Positions 15,864 to 24,783 of a DNA stretch of 64,000 nucleotides are shown here, piece by piece. Numbering within the stretch: position 1 is the first letter of the stretch; each line of letters starts with the position of its first letter. The DNA comes from Stagnimonas sp965279705 (lineage in GTDB: Bacteria > Pseudomonadota > Gammaproteobacteria > Nevskiales > Nevskiaceae): positions 2,604,001 through 2,668,000 of the forward strand of contig OZ257257.1 of NCBI GenBank assembly GCA_965279705.1, read 5' to 3'. The notes under the pieces are model-generated. The model ran no database searches. It was not told the origin of the DNA and saw nothing but the letters and a program-made list of their open reading frames with translations. The position numbers and the translations under genes are program-made.

Positions 15864-16480
15864 CGACTGCGCAGCACATCCAGTACGAGATCGGGATACT
15901 CCCGGCGCCCGAGGCTGCCGTTGTAGCGCGCCAGTGCACGCGTGACATCGCCTTTTTCCTTGTCCAGATAAAACCGCAGGATCGTGCAACCCATGCGCAG
16001 ATTGGTCTCGGCCTTGAACAGGTTCTCGCCCTTCTGCCCCAGCTCGATGAGCCAGAACGGCATGATCTGCATGTAGCCCACCGCACCCGCATAGCTGATG
16101 GCATGGCGGTCGAAGCGGCTCTCGATGTGGATGACGCTGAGCACCAGCTCGGGGTCGAGCTTCGCGCGCTTGGCCTCGGCGTGCACTTGCCGCAAAAAAT
16201 CCAGCCGCTGGCGCTCGTCGGGCAGGTAACGCTCCAAGCGTGGGGAGTAATCCAGTAACCATACCTGCGCCTCGTATTTGTCGTCGAAGCTGCCACCCGC
16301 AGTGATTGCCTCGGCCAGCCGCGCGCGCAGCTCCGGCTCGGGTGTGCCGACCGGCCCGGCACTGGCGAGCGCAGGCATAAGCAGCAACAGGGCAAAAAGG
16401 CGATGGATATTCACTTCAGGCGTCGATCTGGCAATCGTAAAGGTTGGCGTGATTTTGGCTGATTTGAAATGCGATGCCAT
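15848..16480 (-). CDS. Lytic transglycosylase (SLT domain)
   Basis: The 210-residue protein has a C-terminal SLT domain with the catalytic glutamate in HIESRFD, then AVGYMQIMPFW and LARYNGSLGRREYP. It cleaves peptidoglycan between MurNAc and GlcNAc with formation of 1,6-anhydro ends. A Sec signal (NIHRLFALLLLMPALASA) lies near residues 24-42. A GTG start at 16414 would place it right at the N-terminus and may be the true start; the coordinate given uses the upstream ATG. The gene follows the RND exporter at 29 bases and is convergent with the NTF2-like gene. Confidence 0.88.
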   Translation of the reverse strand: MASHFKSAKITPTFTIARSTPEVNIHRLFALLLLMPALASAGPVGTPEPELRARLAEAITAGGSFDDKYEAQVWLLDYSPRLERYLPDERQRLDFLRQVHAEAKRAKLDPELVLSVIHIESRFDRHAISYAGAVGYMQIMPFWLIELGQKGENLFKAETNLRMGCTILRFYLDKEKGDVTRALARYNGSLGRREYPDLVLDVLRSRYEPF

Positions 16481-16509
16481 TCAAGCCCGCATTGCCAGCC
16501 ACCGTCACC

Positions 16510-19272
16510 TTAAGGCGCTGCTGCACCGCGCTTCGGTAACACCAGCCAGGCTAGGGCCGGGCCGAGCAATACAGCACCCAGCATGTTGGCGCTGAACATG
16601 AAGACCAGCAGTAGCCCCATGTCACGCTGAAATTGCAGATCGGAGAACAGCCAAGCCGCCACACCGCCTGCGAGGCAAACACCAGTGAAGATCACCGCCT
16701 TGCCGGTCTGGTTCAGTGCTTCGAGATACGCCTGCCGCAGGCCTTTGCCCTCAGCCAGCCGATGTTGCAGCGCGTCGTAGATGTAGATGCCGTAGTCCAC
16801 ACCAATACCGACGGCCAGCGTCACCACCGGCAGGGTGGCGACCTTGAGCCCGATGCCGAACACCGCCATCAGGGCATTGGCGAAGCAGGACACCAGAATC
16901 AGCGGTACGCCGATCACCACCCAGCCACGCCAGCTGCGATAGCTGATGGTGATGAGCAGCAGAATCACCGCATACACCGAGAGCAGCGCCGGCCACTCGG
17001 CGTGTTCCACCACGGTGTTGGTGGCGGCCATCACGCCGAGGTTGCCGGTGGCCAGCGCGAAATGGATCGGGCAATCCGCCGAGGTATAGGGCGTGGCCTG
17101 CAGGCGGGCGATGTCGGTATCGAAGCGGGTCGCATCTTCATGCTGATGTGCATCGGTGTCGCTCAGGCCCTTGGCCAGCAGTAGATCGACCGCCTCTTGC
17201 TTGGCCAGCACGACAGCGCCCAGCGCGCGCCGTTGCGCCGTGCGTGCGTTGCAGGCCTCGGCGCTGGCCTTGGGGTGGGCGGCATAAAACTCCTTCGCAT
17301 TGGCGGCTTCCAGACGCTCTGCCGCCGCCACCAAACCGGCGATGGTTTCGGCCTTGTGGTCCTTGGCATAGACCAGCACGGGGAATGCCGTGCACTCGAA
17401 GTTGAGCAGGCCGGTGATCGACTCGATGCTGCGGGTGGCGAGCACCAGTGAATCGTGATTGCGTGGCAGCACGTTGAAGCGCGGCGAGTTCTCCCAGAAA
17501 CCCGAATAGATTTTTCGGGTCAGCAGCGGCATCGACATGGTCTCGATCACGCCGGGCACATTACGCATGCGCCAGGTGAAATCATCCACCGCAGCGAGCG
17601 TGTCGTAGTCCACGCAGGAGTCCGGCGGCGTCTCGGCGATGATCTTGAGCACATCGGTGCCCAGCGCAAAACCATGCGCGATGGTTTCCACATCGAGGTT
17701 GTAGCGGGCATCGGGCCTGAGCTCCGGCACACCCGACTGCGCGTCGCCAATGATGCGCGACTGCTGCAACCACAGCGAGCCCGCCAGCACCAGCACGCTG
17801 AGCCCGATCAGTGCAGTCGCCGGGCCTGCCTGCGTCACGCCGCTCAGCCAGTGCCAAAGTCGCTTGCCGCTATCGAGCTGCTTCAGGCGACGCACGCGAA
17901 ACTGCTGCACATCACCCATGCTCAGGCGTGCCAGCAGCAGCGGCATCATCAGCTTGTTGGTGACGATCACGGCCACCATGCCGAGGCAGGCGTTCACCGC
18001 CATCTCGCGCACCGCCGGTATCGGCACCAGATAAATGGTGGCAAAGCCGGCGACATTGGTGATGAGCGCGATGGTGCCGGGGATAAATAGTCTGCGGAAC
18101 GTGGCGATGCTCGCAGCCAACGCCGACTCGCCCTGCACCACTTGGTCGGCCCAGGTGTTGACGTATTGCACGCCGTGCGAGGTCGACACCGCCAACACCA
18201 GAAACGGCACCAGAATCGCGAAAGGGTCCAGCCCGTAACCGAAGGTCTTGAGCAAGCCGAACTCCCACACAACCGCCACCAGAGAGCAGGCCAGCGGCAG
18301 CAGCGCCAAGCGCGCACTGCCCAGATACCAAGCCAGCGCCAAGCCGGTGCCGAGCACGGTCAGCAAGAAGAAACCAGCCACCTGCAACACCGCTGCGCTG
18401 ACATCGCCGACGAGTTTGGCGAAGCCCAGAATATGCACGCCGAGGTTGGGGTCGTAGTCGGGGTTTGCCACCGTCTCGGCCTGAAGCTGCCAAGGCCAGA
18501 AACGATGCTCGGCCTGACTGCCATCGGGCAGCGTCTTGCTGGCGTACAAGCCCTGCAACCAATCACCGATGCCGGGCGGCGCAAAGCGCTCGACAACCAC
18601 TTCATCCGCTGCAAAGGGCGGCAGTGCCTGCTTCAGCCGGTAGCGTGTTTTCTGTGGCTGCTCGAAGCGAGCGCGGATGGCCTCCAGACTGTGTGCCACC
18701 GCGACCAGATCACTGGGCTTGCCGGTGCCGGGCTCACGGTCGAGCACTTCGGCCACCACCATCGCACCATCTTGCTGAAGCGTCACCAAGCGGCCATTCA
18801 AGCCGGCCTTCACTACATTTTCCTTGATGCGCGCGAACATCTCGGGTGACGGCGCGTAACTGGCGGGGATGACATCGCCCGCCACGAAGCCGCCATCCAC
18901 CACCTCGACATAGCGCACGTTGCGGGTGAACAGCGATGACAGCCGTGCGCGGTCGATGCCAGGCGTGAAGTTCACATCCTCGGTGGCCTTCTTTAGCGCC
19001 GCCAGAAAGTGATCGGTGTAGATGGCGCTGCCATCTTTTTGCACCAGTGCCACCAGCACCAGATTGGCCCCGCCGAACTGCGCCTGATACTCGCGGAACA
19101 CCTGCATGCTCGGCTGCCCGAGCGGCAGATTTTTAGACAGCCCCGAGTCGGGTCCGATTCGCAGGGCCTGCACCAGCAACAGCGCCGTCAGCAGGCCAAG
19201 CAGAATCGCCCAGCCGCGACGTGCGCGCTCTGAAAACAGCCGGGGCTGTAGCCAGTCGAGCAGGCGCTGCAC
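16510..19272 (-). CDS. RND superfamily exporter, MMPL/HAE3-like (paralogue 1)
   Basis: The 920-residue inner-membrane protein starts at a GTG. One helix lies near 20-37, followed by a large periplasmic loop, a helix bundle near 295-450 (VLVPFLVLAVSTSHGVQYVNTW), a second loop and a final bundle near 770-910 (LPVVTLAVGIGVDYGIYIYD). Two-fold internal symmetry and 12 segments mark the MMPL/HAE3 branch, which moves lipids, hopanoids or hydrophobic compounds. It is a paralogue of the gene at 36180 but lacks the YCF48 partner. The downstream transglycosylase follows at 29 bases. No membrane-fusion protein is adjacent. Confidence 0.92.
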   Translation of the reverse strand: MQRLLDWLQPRLFSERARRGWAILLGLLTALLLVQALRIGPDSGLSKNLPLGQPSMQVFREYQAQFGGANLVLVALVQKDGSAIYTDHFLAALKKATEDVNFTPGIDRARLSSLFTRNVRYVEVVDGGFVAGDVIPASYAPSPEMFARIKENVVKAGLNGRLVTLQQDGAMVVAEVLDREPGTGKPSDLVAVAHSLEAIRARFEQPQKTRYRLKQALPPFAADEVVVERFAPPGIGDWLQGLYASKTLPDGSQAEHRFWPWQLQAETVANPDYDPNLGVHILGFAKLVGDVSAAVLQVAGFFLLTVLGTGLALAWYLGSARLALLPLACSLVAVVWEFGLLKTFGYGLDPFAILVPFLVLAVSTSHGVQYVNTWADQVVQGESALAASIATFRRLFIPGTIALITNVAGFATIYLVPIPAVREMAVNACLGMVAVIVTNKLMMPLLLARLSMGDVQQFRVRRLKQLDSGKRLWHWLSGVTQAGPATALIGLSVLVLAGSLWLQQSRIIGDAQSGVPELRPDARYNLDVETIAHGFALGTDVLKIIAETPPDSCVDYDTLAAVDDFTWRMRNVPGVIETMSMPLLTRKIYSGFWENSPRFNVLPRNHDSLVLATRSIESITGLLNFECTAFPVLVYAKDHKAETIAGLVAAAERLEAANAKEFYAAHPKASAEACNARTAQRRALGAVVLAKQEAVDLLLAKGLSDTDAHQHEDATRFDTDIARLQATPYTSADCPIHFALATGNLGVMAATNTVVEHAEWPALLSVYAVILLLITISYRSWRGWVVIGVPLILVSCFANALMAVFGIGLKVATLPVVTLAVGIGVDYGIYIYDALQHRLAEGKGLRQAYLEALNQTGKAVIFTGVCLAGGVAAWLFSDLQFQRDMGLLLVFMFSANMLGAVLLGPALAWLVLPKRGAAAP

Positions 19273-19313
19273 TTCAGGCCTGCCGCAATGCGTTCAATGT
19301 CACTGCAAGAAAG

Positions 19314-20816
19314 CTAGCTCTTGCGCGAGAACGCGCTGGTCACTTTCAGGATACCGCCCACGGCATTCAGCACCGCATCGGGCATCTTCACGCCCTTATT
19401 GAGCATCCAGCTGATCGCTTCTTTGTACTTGTCAGAGTACGGCGGGAACATGATGTTCGGGTCGCCGATACCGGGGCCGTCTTCTACCACCGCGCGCATG
19501 TTCGAGCACTCCAGAAAGCTGTAGCGCCCGCCGATACGGCCGATACCGCTGGAGTTCACGCCGCCGAACGGCAGGTGCGGATTGGTGCCCGATTGAATGA
19601 GATTGTGGTTGACCACCGTGCTGCCCGAAGTGGTGTGGTTGAGCCAGAAGTCGATGGCCTCGCGATCCTTCGCGAAGATGTACGAGCCCAGCGGCTTCGG
19701 CCGGGTCTTGATCTCGGCGATGGCGGCTTCGCGCTGGGTGAAAGGCACCACGCAAATGATCGGCCCGAAAATCTCTTCGGTCATGATCCGCATACCGTTA
19801 TCGACGTTGGACAGCACCGTCGGCGCGATGAACAGGTCATCGCCATCGGTCTGGCCGCCGCTCTCCACCACCGCGCCCTTGGCGATGGCATCGTCGAGCA
19901 GCGCCTTGATGCGATCGAAATGGCGGCGGTTAATGATGCGCGGCAAGGCATCGGACTTCTGAAAGCCCTGCCCACTCGCGTCGTACATCGCCTTCATCGA
20001 AGCCGACAAGGCGGTGATGAAAGGCCGCTGCACCGACTCGTGCACCAGCGCGTAGTCAGGTGCGAGGCAGACCTGGCCGCAGTTGGCGACGCGGCCCCAG
20101 GCGATTTTCTGCCCGGCCTCAGTGATGTTGGCGCTGGCGTCGATGATCACCGGGTTCTTGCCGCCCATCTCCAGCGTCACCGAGGCAAAATGCTCGGCGG
20201 CGGCACGCATCACCATGCGGCCCACGGCGTGACCGCCGATGAAGAAGATGTGGTTGAACGGCAGCGTCAGCACCTCCTGCGCCACTTCGGGCCCGCCCTG
20301 CAGCACGGCGAACTCGTCTTCGGGGAACACCTTGGCAACGATATCGGCCAGCACCTGTGCCGAATGCGGTGCCAACTCCGAGGGCTTGAGCACCATGGTG
20401 CAGCCCGCCGCGATGGCACCCATCAACGGCACCAGGCCGATCGCGATCGGCGCGTTCCAGGTGGCGAGGTTGAGGACAACGCCCTTGGGCTCGTACTGCA
20501 CGTAGCACTTCTTGCCGAGCGTCATCAGCGTGCCCTGAACCTTCTCGCGGCCCATCCAGCTCTTGAGGTGCTTGGCGATGAACTCCACCTCGCCCTTCAC
20601 CATCAGCAACTGGGCGTCGATATCAAGATCAGCCAGGCGCAATTCCTTGCGGCCGGCTTCGAGAATTGCCGGGCGTGCGTCCATCACCGCACGCAGCAGT
20701 TTCAGCAGTTTCTCGGCGCGCACTTCGGCAGTGGTGGCGGCAACCGCAGGCGCGTTGGTGGCGAGGCGGTCGAACAGGCGGCGGATATCGCTGGGCGGCA
20801 GGACGGAAGCGTTCAT
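19314..20816 (-). CDS. Aldehyde dehydrogenase, coniferyl-aldehyde type
   Basis: The 500-residue NAD(P)-dependent enzyme oxidises an aldehyde to an acid. It has NLATWNAPIAIGLVPLMG (N121), E216 in TLEMGGKNP and the catalytic C250 in NCGQVCLAPDY, the pattern of coniferyl-aldehyde dehydrogenases. I chose the ATG at 20816, since the longer frame runs into the SDR gene upstream. It follows that SDR gene by 11 bases, which suggests an alcohol-to-aldehyde-to-acid pair. The natural substrate could be any hydrophobic aldehyde from the neighbouring catabolic genes. Confidence 0.93.
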   Translation of the reverse strand: MNASVLPPSDIRRLFDRLATNAPAVAATTAEVRAEKLLKLLRAVMDARPAILEAGRKELRLADLDIDAQLLMVKGEVEFIAKHLKSWMGREKVQGTLMTLGKKCYVQYEPKGVVLNLATWNAPIAIGLVPLMGAIAAGCTMVLKPSELAPHSAQVLADIVAKVFPEDEFAVLQGGPEVAQEVLTLPFNHIFFIGGHAVGRMVMRAAAEHFASVTLEMGGKNPVIIDASANITEAGQKIAWGRVANCGQVCLAPDYALVHESVQRPFITALSASMKAMYDASGQGFQKSDALPRIINRRHFDRIKALLDDAIAKGAVVESGGQTDGDDLFIAPTVLSNVDNGMRIMTEEIFGPIICVVPFTQREAAIAEIKTRPKPLGSYIFAKDREAIDFWLNHTTSGSTVVNHNLIQSGTNPHLPFGGVNSSGIGRIGGRYSFLECSNMRAVVEDGPGIGDPNIMFPPYSDKYKEAISWMLNKGVKMPDAVLNAVGGILKVTSAFSRKS

Positions 20817-20827
20817 GAGGAGTGCCT

Positions 20828-21694
20828 TTAGGCTTTGTAAGACGGGATTTTGAAAGCGCTGCGCATCATGCTTTCGAGCTGACTGTCGGACAGCAGGCGA
20901 CGCATCAGGCCCATGGGTTTGACGTCCTTGCCGAGGTATTCCATCGGCTTCCATTTTTTCTTGTCGAGAATCACCAGCGTGCCGGCCAGCGCATGCTCGG
21001 GCGTGCTGCCGCTTTTTTCCAACATGTCGGGCAGCACCTTCATCATCACCGGGCCGAGGAACGGTTCGTAGACTTTGCGGATTGCCTCTGGCTGCATCAC
21101 CCAGGTTTTCTTGGTGTTTTCGTGGGCGTTGGCCGACATCGCCGTGAGCACGCCGCCGGGGATGATCGAGGTGACCTGAATACCGAACGGCGCAAGCTCA
21201 AGGCGCAGCGTCATGGTCATGCCGTGGATCGCGTGCTTGGTCATGTTGTAGACGCCCGCGCCGATCGGATTGGCGAGGATCGCACCCGAGCTGTAGTTGG
21301 CAATGCGCGAGTGCGGCGCGTTCTGGCGAATCAGCGGCAGGAAGGCCTGCACAACGCGGATCTGCCCAAACAGATTGATGTTGAACAGACGCTCGGCCTG
21401 CGTGAGATCAGCGCACTCCACCATGCCGACCGCAATGTTGGCGACGCCGGCGACGTTCACCAAGAGGTCAAGCCCCTTGCCGTTGAGCGCCTTGGTGACG
21501 AGCGCTGCACTCGCCTGCACCGAGTCAGTTTTAGAGACATCCTGCTCCACCACCGTGATGTTGCCGCCGGTGACGAGGTCCGTCGGCGCGCCCGGCAATA
21601 CGCCGGCGTAGACATGCCAGCCGCGCTCGGCAAGCGCCTTGGTCAACAGGTTGGCCTGGCCGATGTTGGCACCGGTGATGAATGCATTCTTCAA
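20828..21694 (-). CDS. Short-chain dehydrogenase with atypical cofactor motif
   Basis: This 288-residue SDR has a modified nucleotide loop (TGANIGQA instead of TGxxxGIG), NVAG in place of NNAG, and the active-site YNMTK. The end (LLSDSQLESMMRSAFKIP) is longer than in most classical SDRs. AGGAGAAG lies 10 bases upstream of the ATG at 21694. A terminator-like hairpin sits directly upstream of that site (21705-21741). It probably works with the aldehyde dehydrogenase gene 11 bases downstream. The substrate is unknown. Confidence 0.9.
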   Translation of the reverse strand: MKNAFITGANIGQANLLTKALAERGWHVYAGVLPGAPTDLVTGGNITVVEQDVSKTDSVQASAALVTKALNGKGLDLLVNVAGVANIAVGMVECADLTQAERLFNINLFGQIRVVQAFLPLIRQNAPHSRIANYSSGAILANPIGAGVYNMTKHAIHGMTMTLRLELAPFGIQVTSIIPGGVLTAMSANAHENTKKTWVMQPEAIRKVYEPFLGPVMMKVLPDMLEKSGSTPEHALAGTLVILDKKKWKPMEYLGKDVKPMGLMRRLLSDSQLESMMRSAFKIPSYKA

Positions 21695-21704
21695 ACCGCT
21701 TCTC

Positions 21705-21741
21705 CTAATAAAAAACGGGGCGGAATCTTTTCTCCGCCCCG
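21705..21741 (-). terminator. Rho-independent terminator or attenuator
   Basis: On the minus strand a 9 bp GC-rich stem (21716-21724 with 21733-21741) with an 8-base loop is followed by six T residues (21715-21710). It ends transcription from the DUF1329 gene. It also lies immediately before the AGGAG site of the SDR gene, so it could attenuate read-through into the SDR and aldehyde dehydrogenase genes. Confidence 0.85.
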
Positions 21742-21785
21742 CTGGATACGATTACAACAGCACTAACCCCGCGTGAAACGCGGTG

Positions 21786-23162
21786 TCAGTGCCCGCCGCG
21801 AGCTGCCGCTTCCGGGCTAAACATGGCCGGCGTCATCGGGATGTTGATGCGCCACCAGTTGTCGCCACGCTCGTTGACCAGATAGCCGGCTTCGTAAGAA
21901 CCCGAGCTGAGATCGTGGAACACGCTGACGCCGCGGTGAAACGCCTTCGATTCCTGCGAATAAAAGAAGTTGATGAAGTTGGCGCGGTAGAGCTGGCCAC
22001 GGCCGTCGTAGTTGTCGGCCCAGTTCACGCCCCAGCTGTCTTCATCGGCGTAGAGCGTGCGACGTGCGTAGATGTGGCGCACCCCCGATTTGAGATTGCC
22101 TTCGATCACCCAGACCCGGTGCAGCTCGTAGCGCACGTAGTCAGGGTTGATGGTGTTGGGCTTGATCAGATCTTTGTACTTGATGGCGGGATCGTTGATC
22201 TTGAAGTTGTGGTACGGCACATAGATTTCTTTCTTGCCGATCAGCTTCCAGGTGTAGCGCTCGGGCGAGCCGTTGAAGCCATAGTCGTCATCCACCGTGC
22301 GCAGACCTGCGGGCGGCACCGGATAGTCGAAGCCCACTTCAGGCGCCTGCCGCACGCGGCGAATGCCCGGGCTGTACTGCCAGGAGGCCGTGCCCTCCTT
22401 GGTGAAGTCGTTGGGCTGAATACCAACGGCGGTAAAGCCCTTGTCGCGCTCCGGCAACATGAAGCTTTGATAGAAGTAGGCGTTGAGCTTGTCCTGAAAC
22501 GAACCGCGCTTCTTGGGATCGTTACCAGGGTTGTAGGTCATGAACTTGGCACGCCCCCAGGCAATGCTGCCGTTGGCGTAGACATCGGCGATGTCGAACA
22601 CCGTCGATTCAGTCGTGGCGCGATGCGGGTTGATGCTGTTCCAGACCGCCTCCAGACCTGATGCCGGAAACGGAAACGGAATAGCGCCGCTAGTGCCGGA
22701 AACACCGAGGCCATCGTGCAGCACTTCTGCGGTCACGGCGTTCTTCTTGGCAGTGTCGCAGGCCCAGGGCTCGAAACCAAAATCGCGATGACTGGGATAC
22801 ACATTCATCCGATACGAAGTCGGGTACTTCTTCATCAAGGCCTTCTGGCCTTCGGTCATCTTGTCGGCGTACTTGGCCTGGTTCTCGTTGGTGATGGTGA
22901 ACAAGGGCTTCTCGTCCTTGAAAGGGCCTGGCTCATAACCGAACGGCTTGGTCTGGCCCGGCCAGGTGCCCACCCACTTGCCGGTGTATGCCGGAATACC
23001 GCTGGGTGAAGGCCCTTTTTCGGCACCGACACAGGTGTACTTGGGGCCGTCAAGCTCCGCTGCCTTTGCAGCAGGAACCTTGGCGAAGGCGGGCGCTGCC
23101 GTCAGGGCGGCAAAGCCGGCCACCATGAAGGCGGCCATAGCGACGTTGATCGTCGTTTTCAT
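21786..23162 (-). CDS. DUF1329 envelope protein
   Basis: The 458-residue protein has a Sec signal peptide cleaved near AFA (residues 1-27) and a DUF1329 beta-rich domain with a LolA-like fold. Recognisable parts are YPSHRDFGFEPWACD, FMTYNPGNDPKKRGSFQDKL, ELHRVWVIEGNLK and DEDSWGVNWADNYDGRGQLY. DUF1329 proteins are typically neighbours of DUF1302, YCF48 and MMPL-type genes in degraders of hydrophobic compounds; no DUF1302 gene is present here. A good GAGGAGAA site precedes the ATG. The gene is terminated by the hairpin at 21705-21741. Confidence 0.93.
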   Translation of the reverse strand: MKTTINVAMAAFMVAGFAALTAAPAFAKVPAAKAAELDGPKYTCVGAEKGPSPSGIPAYTGKWVGTWPGQTKPFGYEPGPFKDEKPLFTITNENQAKYADKMTEGQKALMKKYPTSYRMNVYPSHRDFGFEPWACDTAKKNAVTAEVLHDGLGVSGTSGAIPFPFPASGLEAVWNSINPHRATTESTVFDIADVYANGSIAWGRAKFMTYNPGNDPKKRGSFQDKLNAYFYQSFMLPERDKGFTAVGIQPNDFTKEGTASWQYSPGIRRVRQAPEVGFDYPVPPAGLRTVDDDYGFNGSPERYTWKLIGKKEIYVPYHNFKINDPAIKYKDLIKPNTINPDYVRYELHRVWVIEGNLKSGVRHIYARRTLYADEDSWGVNWADNYDGRGQLYRANFINFFYSQESKAFHRGVSVFHDLSSGSYEAGYLVNERGDNWWRINIPMTPAMFSPEAAARGGH

Positions 23163-23254
23163 GCATGTTCTCCTCGCGAACAGATGACCTCATCCTAGGT
23201 GCCCATGCCCCGGGCGCATCGTCCAAACCAAGTAGTGGCGCTGAATGCAACGCG

Positions 23255-23737
23255 CTAGCGATAGTTTTTCAGCAGCGCGATGGCGGCCTGGGTTTCTTCT
23301 TCTGCCTTCTTCTGCATGTCGGTCACCACCATTTTTTCGATTGCACCGCCGACCAGCGGAATCTTCGATTTCACGTTCCACTGGTACGTCACGACGCACT
23401 CCTTGCCCTCATCCACCATCGAGGTGATGCAGGACATATCCAGCGGCATGCCCTTGAGATCCACCGACACCGTGCCGGTCTTGCTGGCGATATCCCAGCT
23501 CTCCTCGTTAATCACCGTCGACTCCGGCGCGTTCTTGCCCATGCCCGGCAGCGAGACCGGCACCTTGCGCTCGATCTTGATGCTGAACTTCTTGCTGTCA
23601 CCACTCTGCGCCAGCACGGTGTATTTGCCGGCGTAGCCCATCGACTCCAGCTTGCTGGTGTGAAAGTTCTTGTCGGCAAACATCTTCATCACCACTGCGG
23701 ACGGCGCCGGATAACGGGCCTTCATTTCGTGTTTCAT
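23255..23737 (-). CDS. DUF2505 SRPBCC-fold protein
   Basis: The 160-residue protein begins MKHEMKARYPAPSAVVMKMF and has the SRPBCC-like fold of DUF2505. It has no signal peptide and is probably a cytosolic hydrophobic-ligand binder. Its ATG is followed closely upstream by the rubredoxin gene stop, 27 bases away. The same fold occurs at 27515. Function is not known, but proteins of this fold often bind steroids, lipids or polyketides. Confidence 0.82.
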   Translation of the reverse strand: MKHEMKARYPAPSAVVMKMFADKNFHTSKLESMGYAGKYTVLAQSGDSKKFSIKIERKVPVSLPGMGKNAPESTVINEESWDIASKTGTVSVDLKGMPLDMSCITSMVDEGKECVVTYQWNVKSKIPLVGGAIEKMVVTDMQKKAEEETQAAIALLKNYR

Positions 23738-23764
23738 TTTTTCTCCTGTTTGCTGCGTTGCGGG

Positions 23765-23929
23765 TTACCCGGTGTACGGCTCGAAGGAATCTTTCGGCGA
23801 GCCGCATTCCGGGCAGATCCAGTCGTCGGGCAACGACTCGAACGCCGTGCCGGGTGCGATGTCGTGATCGGGCATGCCCACTGCTGGGTCGTAGAGGAAA
23901 CCGCAAATACCGCATATCCATTTCTGCAT
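23765..23929 (-). CDS. Rubredoxin
   Basis: This 54-residue protein is a canonical rubredoxin. Cysteines 6, 9, 39 and 42 (CGIC and CPEC) bind one iron. The segment GTAFESLPDDW is characteristic. Rubredoxins carry single electrons to oxygenases such as alkane hydroxylases. No such oxygenase or rubredoxin reductase is visible next to it, so its electron acceptor lies elsewhere. It sits between the TetR gene (28 bases upstream) and DUF2505 (27 bases downstream). Confidence 0.95.
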   Translation of the reverse strand: MQKWICGICGFLYDPAVGMPDHDIAPGTAFESLPDDWICPECGSPKDSFEPYTG

Positions 23930-23957
23930 GGGGTTCTCCGAGTGAGAGCTGGTGAGG

Positions 23958-24713
23958 CTAGTGACGACTTGTAGCGTGTGAGGATGATTTCTGAGGCTGC
24001 GCGGCAAGCCCTTCCGGCAGGCTCTCGCCACGCAGCGCGGCAATGCCCACCAGCAGGGCATGCAGAGCCGGCAGCCAGTGATGCGGCTGCTGTTCGATGG
24101 CCTGCGGGAACACCCGGCGCACCTGCGGTAGCTCATCGGCATCGCGGCGGTCGAGCGCATCGCGCATGGCCATGCTCCAGGGCTGGCCCGACTCCCGGCT
24201 GGCTTGCAGGCCGATCGCACCTGCTGCCGCGCCGAGGGTCAAGGTGCCGATGGTGTGAAACAGCCAGACGCCCTGCTGCACATCAAAACCGTGCTGACTG
24301 ATGGCCTGCAGAAACTGTTCGAGTAGATCGATTTCAGCATGCGGCCCCAGACGACCTTTCAGTAGCTCGGTCATCAGTTGCGGCTCCGCACAGAAGGACT
24401 CGAACAAGGTCTCGGCGTAGCGCGTAGCGAGTTGCGACCAGTGCTCGGCCGCACCCTGCGGCAGCCGCCGCGCCAGTGTCAGCTCGAAGGCGGCCAATCG
24501 CAGCAACTCGTTGCGGTTGCGCACATGGCGATAGAGCGTTGCCGGTGCTACACCCAGCCGATCGGCAATCTGCTTGAGGCTGGCCTGTTCCAGACCAATA
24601 TCCAGTGCGGCCGCAATGATGCTCTGCACGTTGACGCGCGGCGGCCGACCCACCCGCGCTGGTGTGCTGCCGGCGGGGCTTTTGCGATGCGACGTGCGGC
24701 CCTTGGTGGCCAT
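23958..24713 (-). CDS. TetR-family transcriptional regulator
   Basis: The 251-residue protein has an N-terminal basic tail and a helix-turn-helix near residues 32-70 (ASLKQIADRLGVAPATLYRH). The C-terminal ligand domain is divergent. I chose the ATG at 24713, giving MATKGRTSHRK; the reading frame extends upstream but only through a non-coding run. It lies 70 bases after the amidohydrolase gene at 24784, at the end of a long leftward gene run, and could regulate that run. It is not obviously KstR or KstR2 from the sequence seen. Confidence 0.9.
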   Translation of the reverse strand: MATKGRTSHRKSPAGSTPARVGRPPRVNVQSIIAAALDIGLEQASLKQIADRLGVAPATLYRHVRNRNELLRLAAFELTLARRLPQGAAEHWSQLATRYAETLFESFCAEPQLMTELLKGRLGPHAEIDLLEQFLQAISQHGFDVQQGVWLFHTIGTLTLGAAAGAIGLQASRESGQPWSMAMRDALDRRDADELPQVRRVFPQAIEQQPHHWLPALHALLVGIAALRGESLPEGLAAQPQKSSSHATSRH

Positions 24714-24783
24714 GATCTGGGTTCGGTGAATGCCTGATGCTGAGTTTCGGGAGCCTGTTCTCGGAAGTCCTACCCTAGTTGGA

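Noticed and set aside
19221..20831. 536-residue open frame on the plus strand
   Set aside because: It runs exactly opposite the aldehyde dehydrogenase gene, which has all catalytic motifs. The plus-strand translation is rich in His, Arg and Ala and has no domain. High GC explains the long antisense frame.
23219..23226. Shared 8-mer TTGGACGA/TCGTCCAA upstream of DUF1329 and in the 55,296 promoter region
   Set aside because: The same 8-mer also occurs inside coding genes (near 7203 and 29821). In 64 kb about two hits are expected by chance, so it is not evidence of an operator.
23958..24713. TetR gene as KstR2
   Set aside because: The helix-turn-helix is TetR-like, but no KstR2-specific feature could be recognised and it lies far from the steroid operons.
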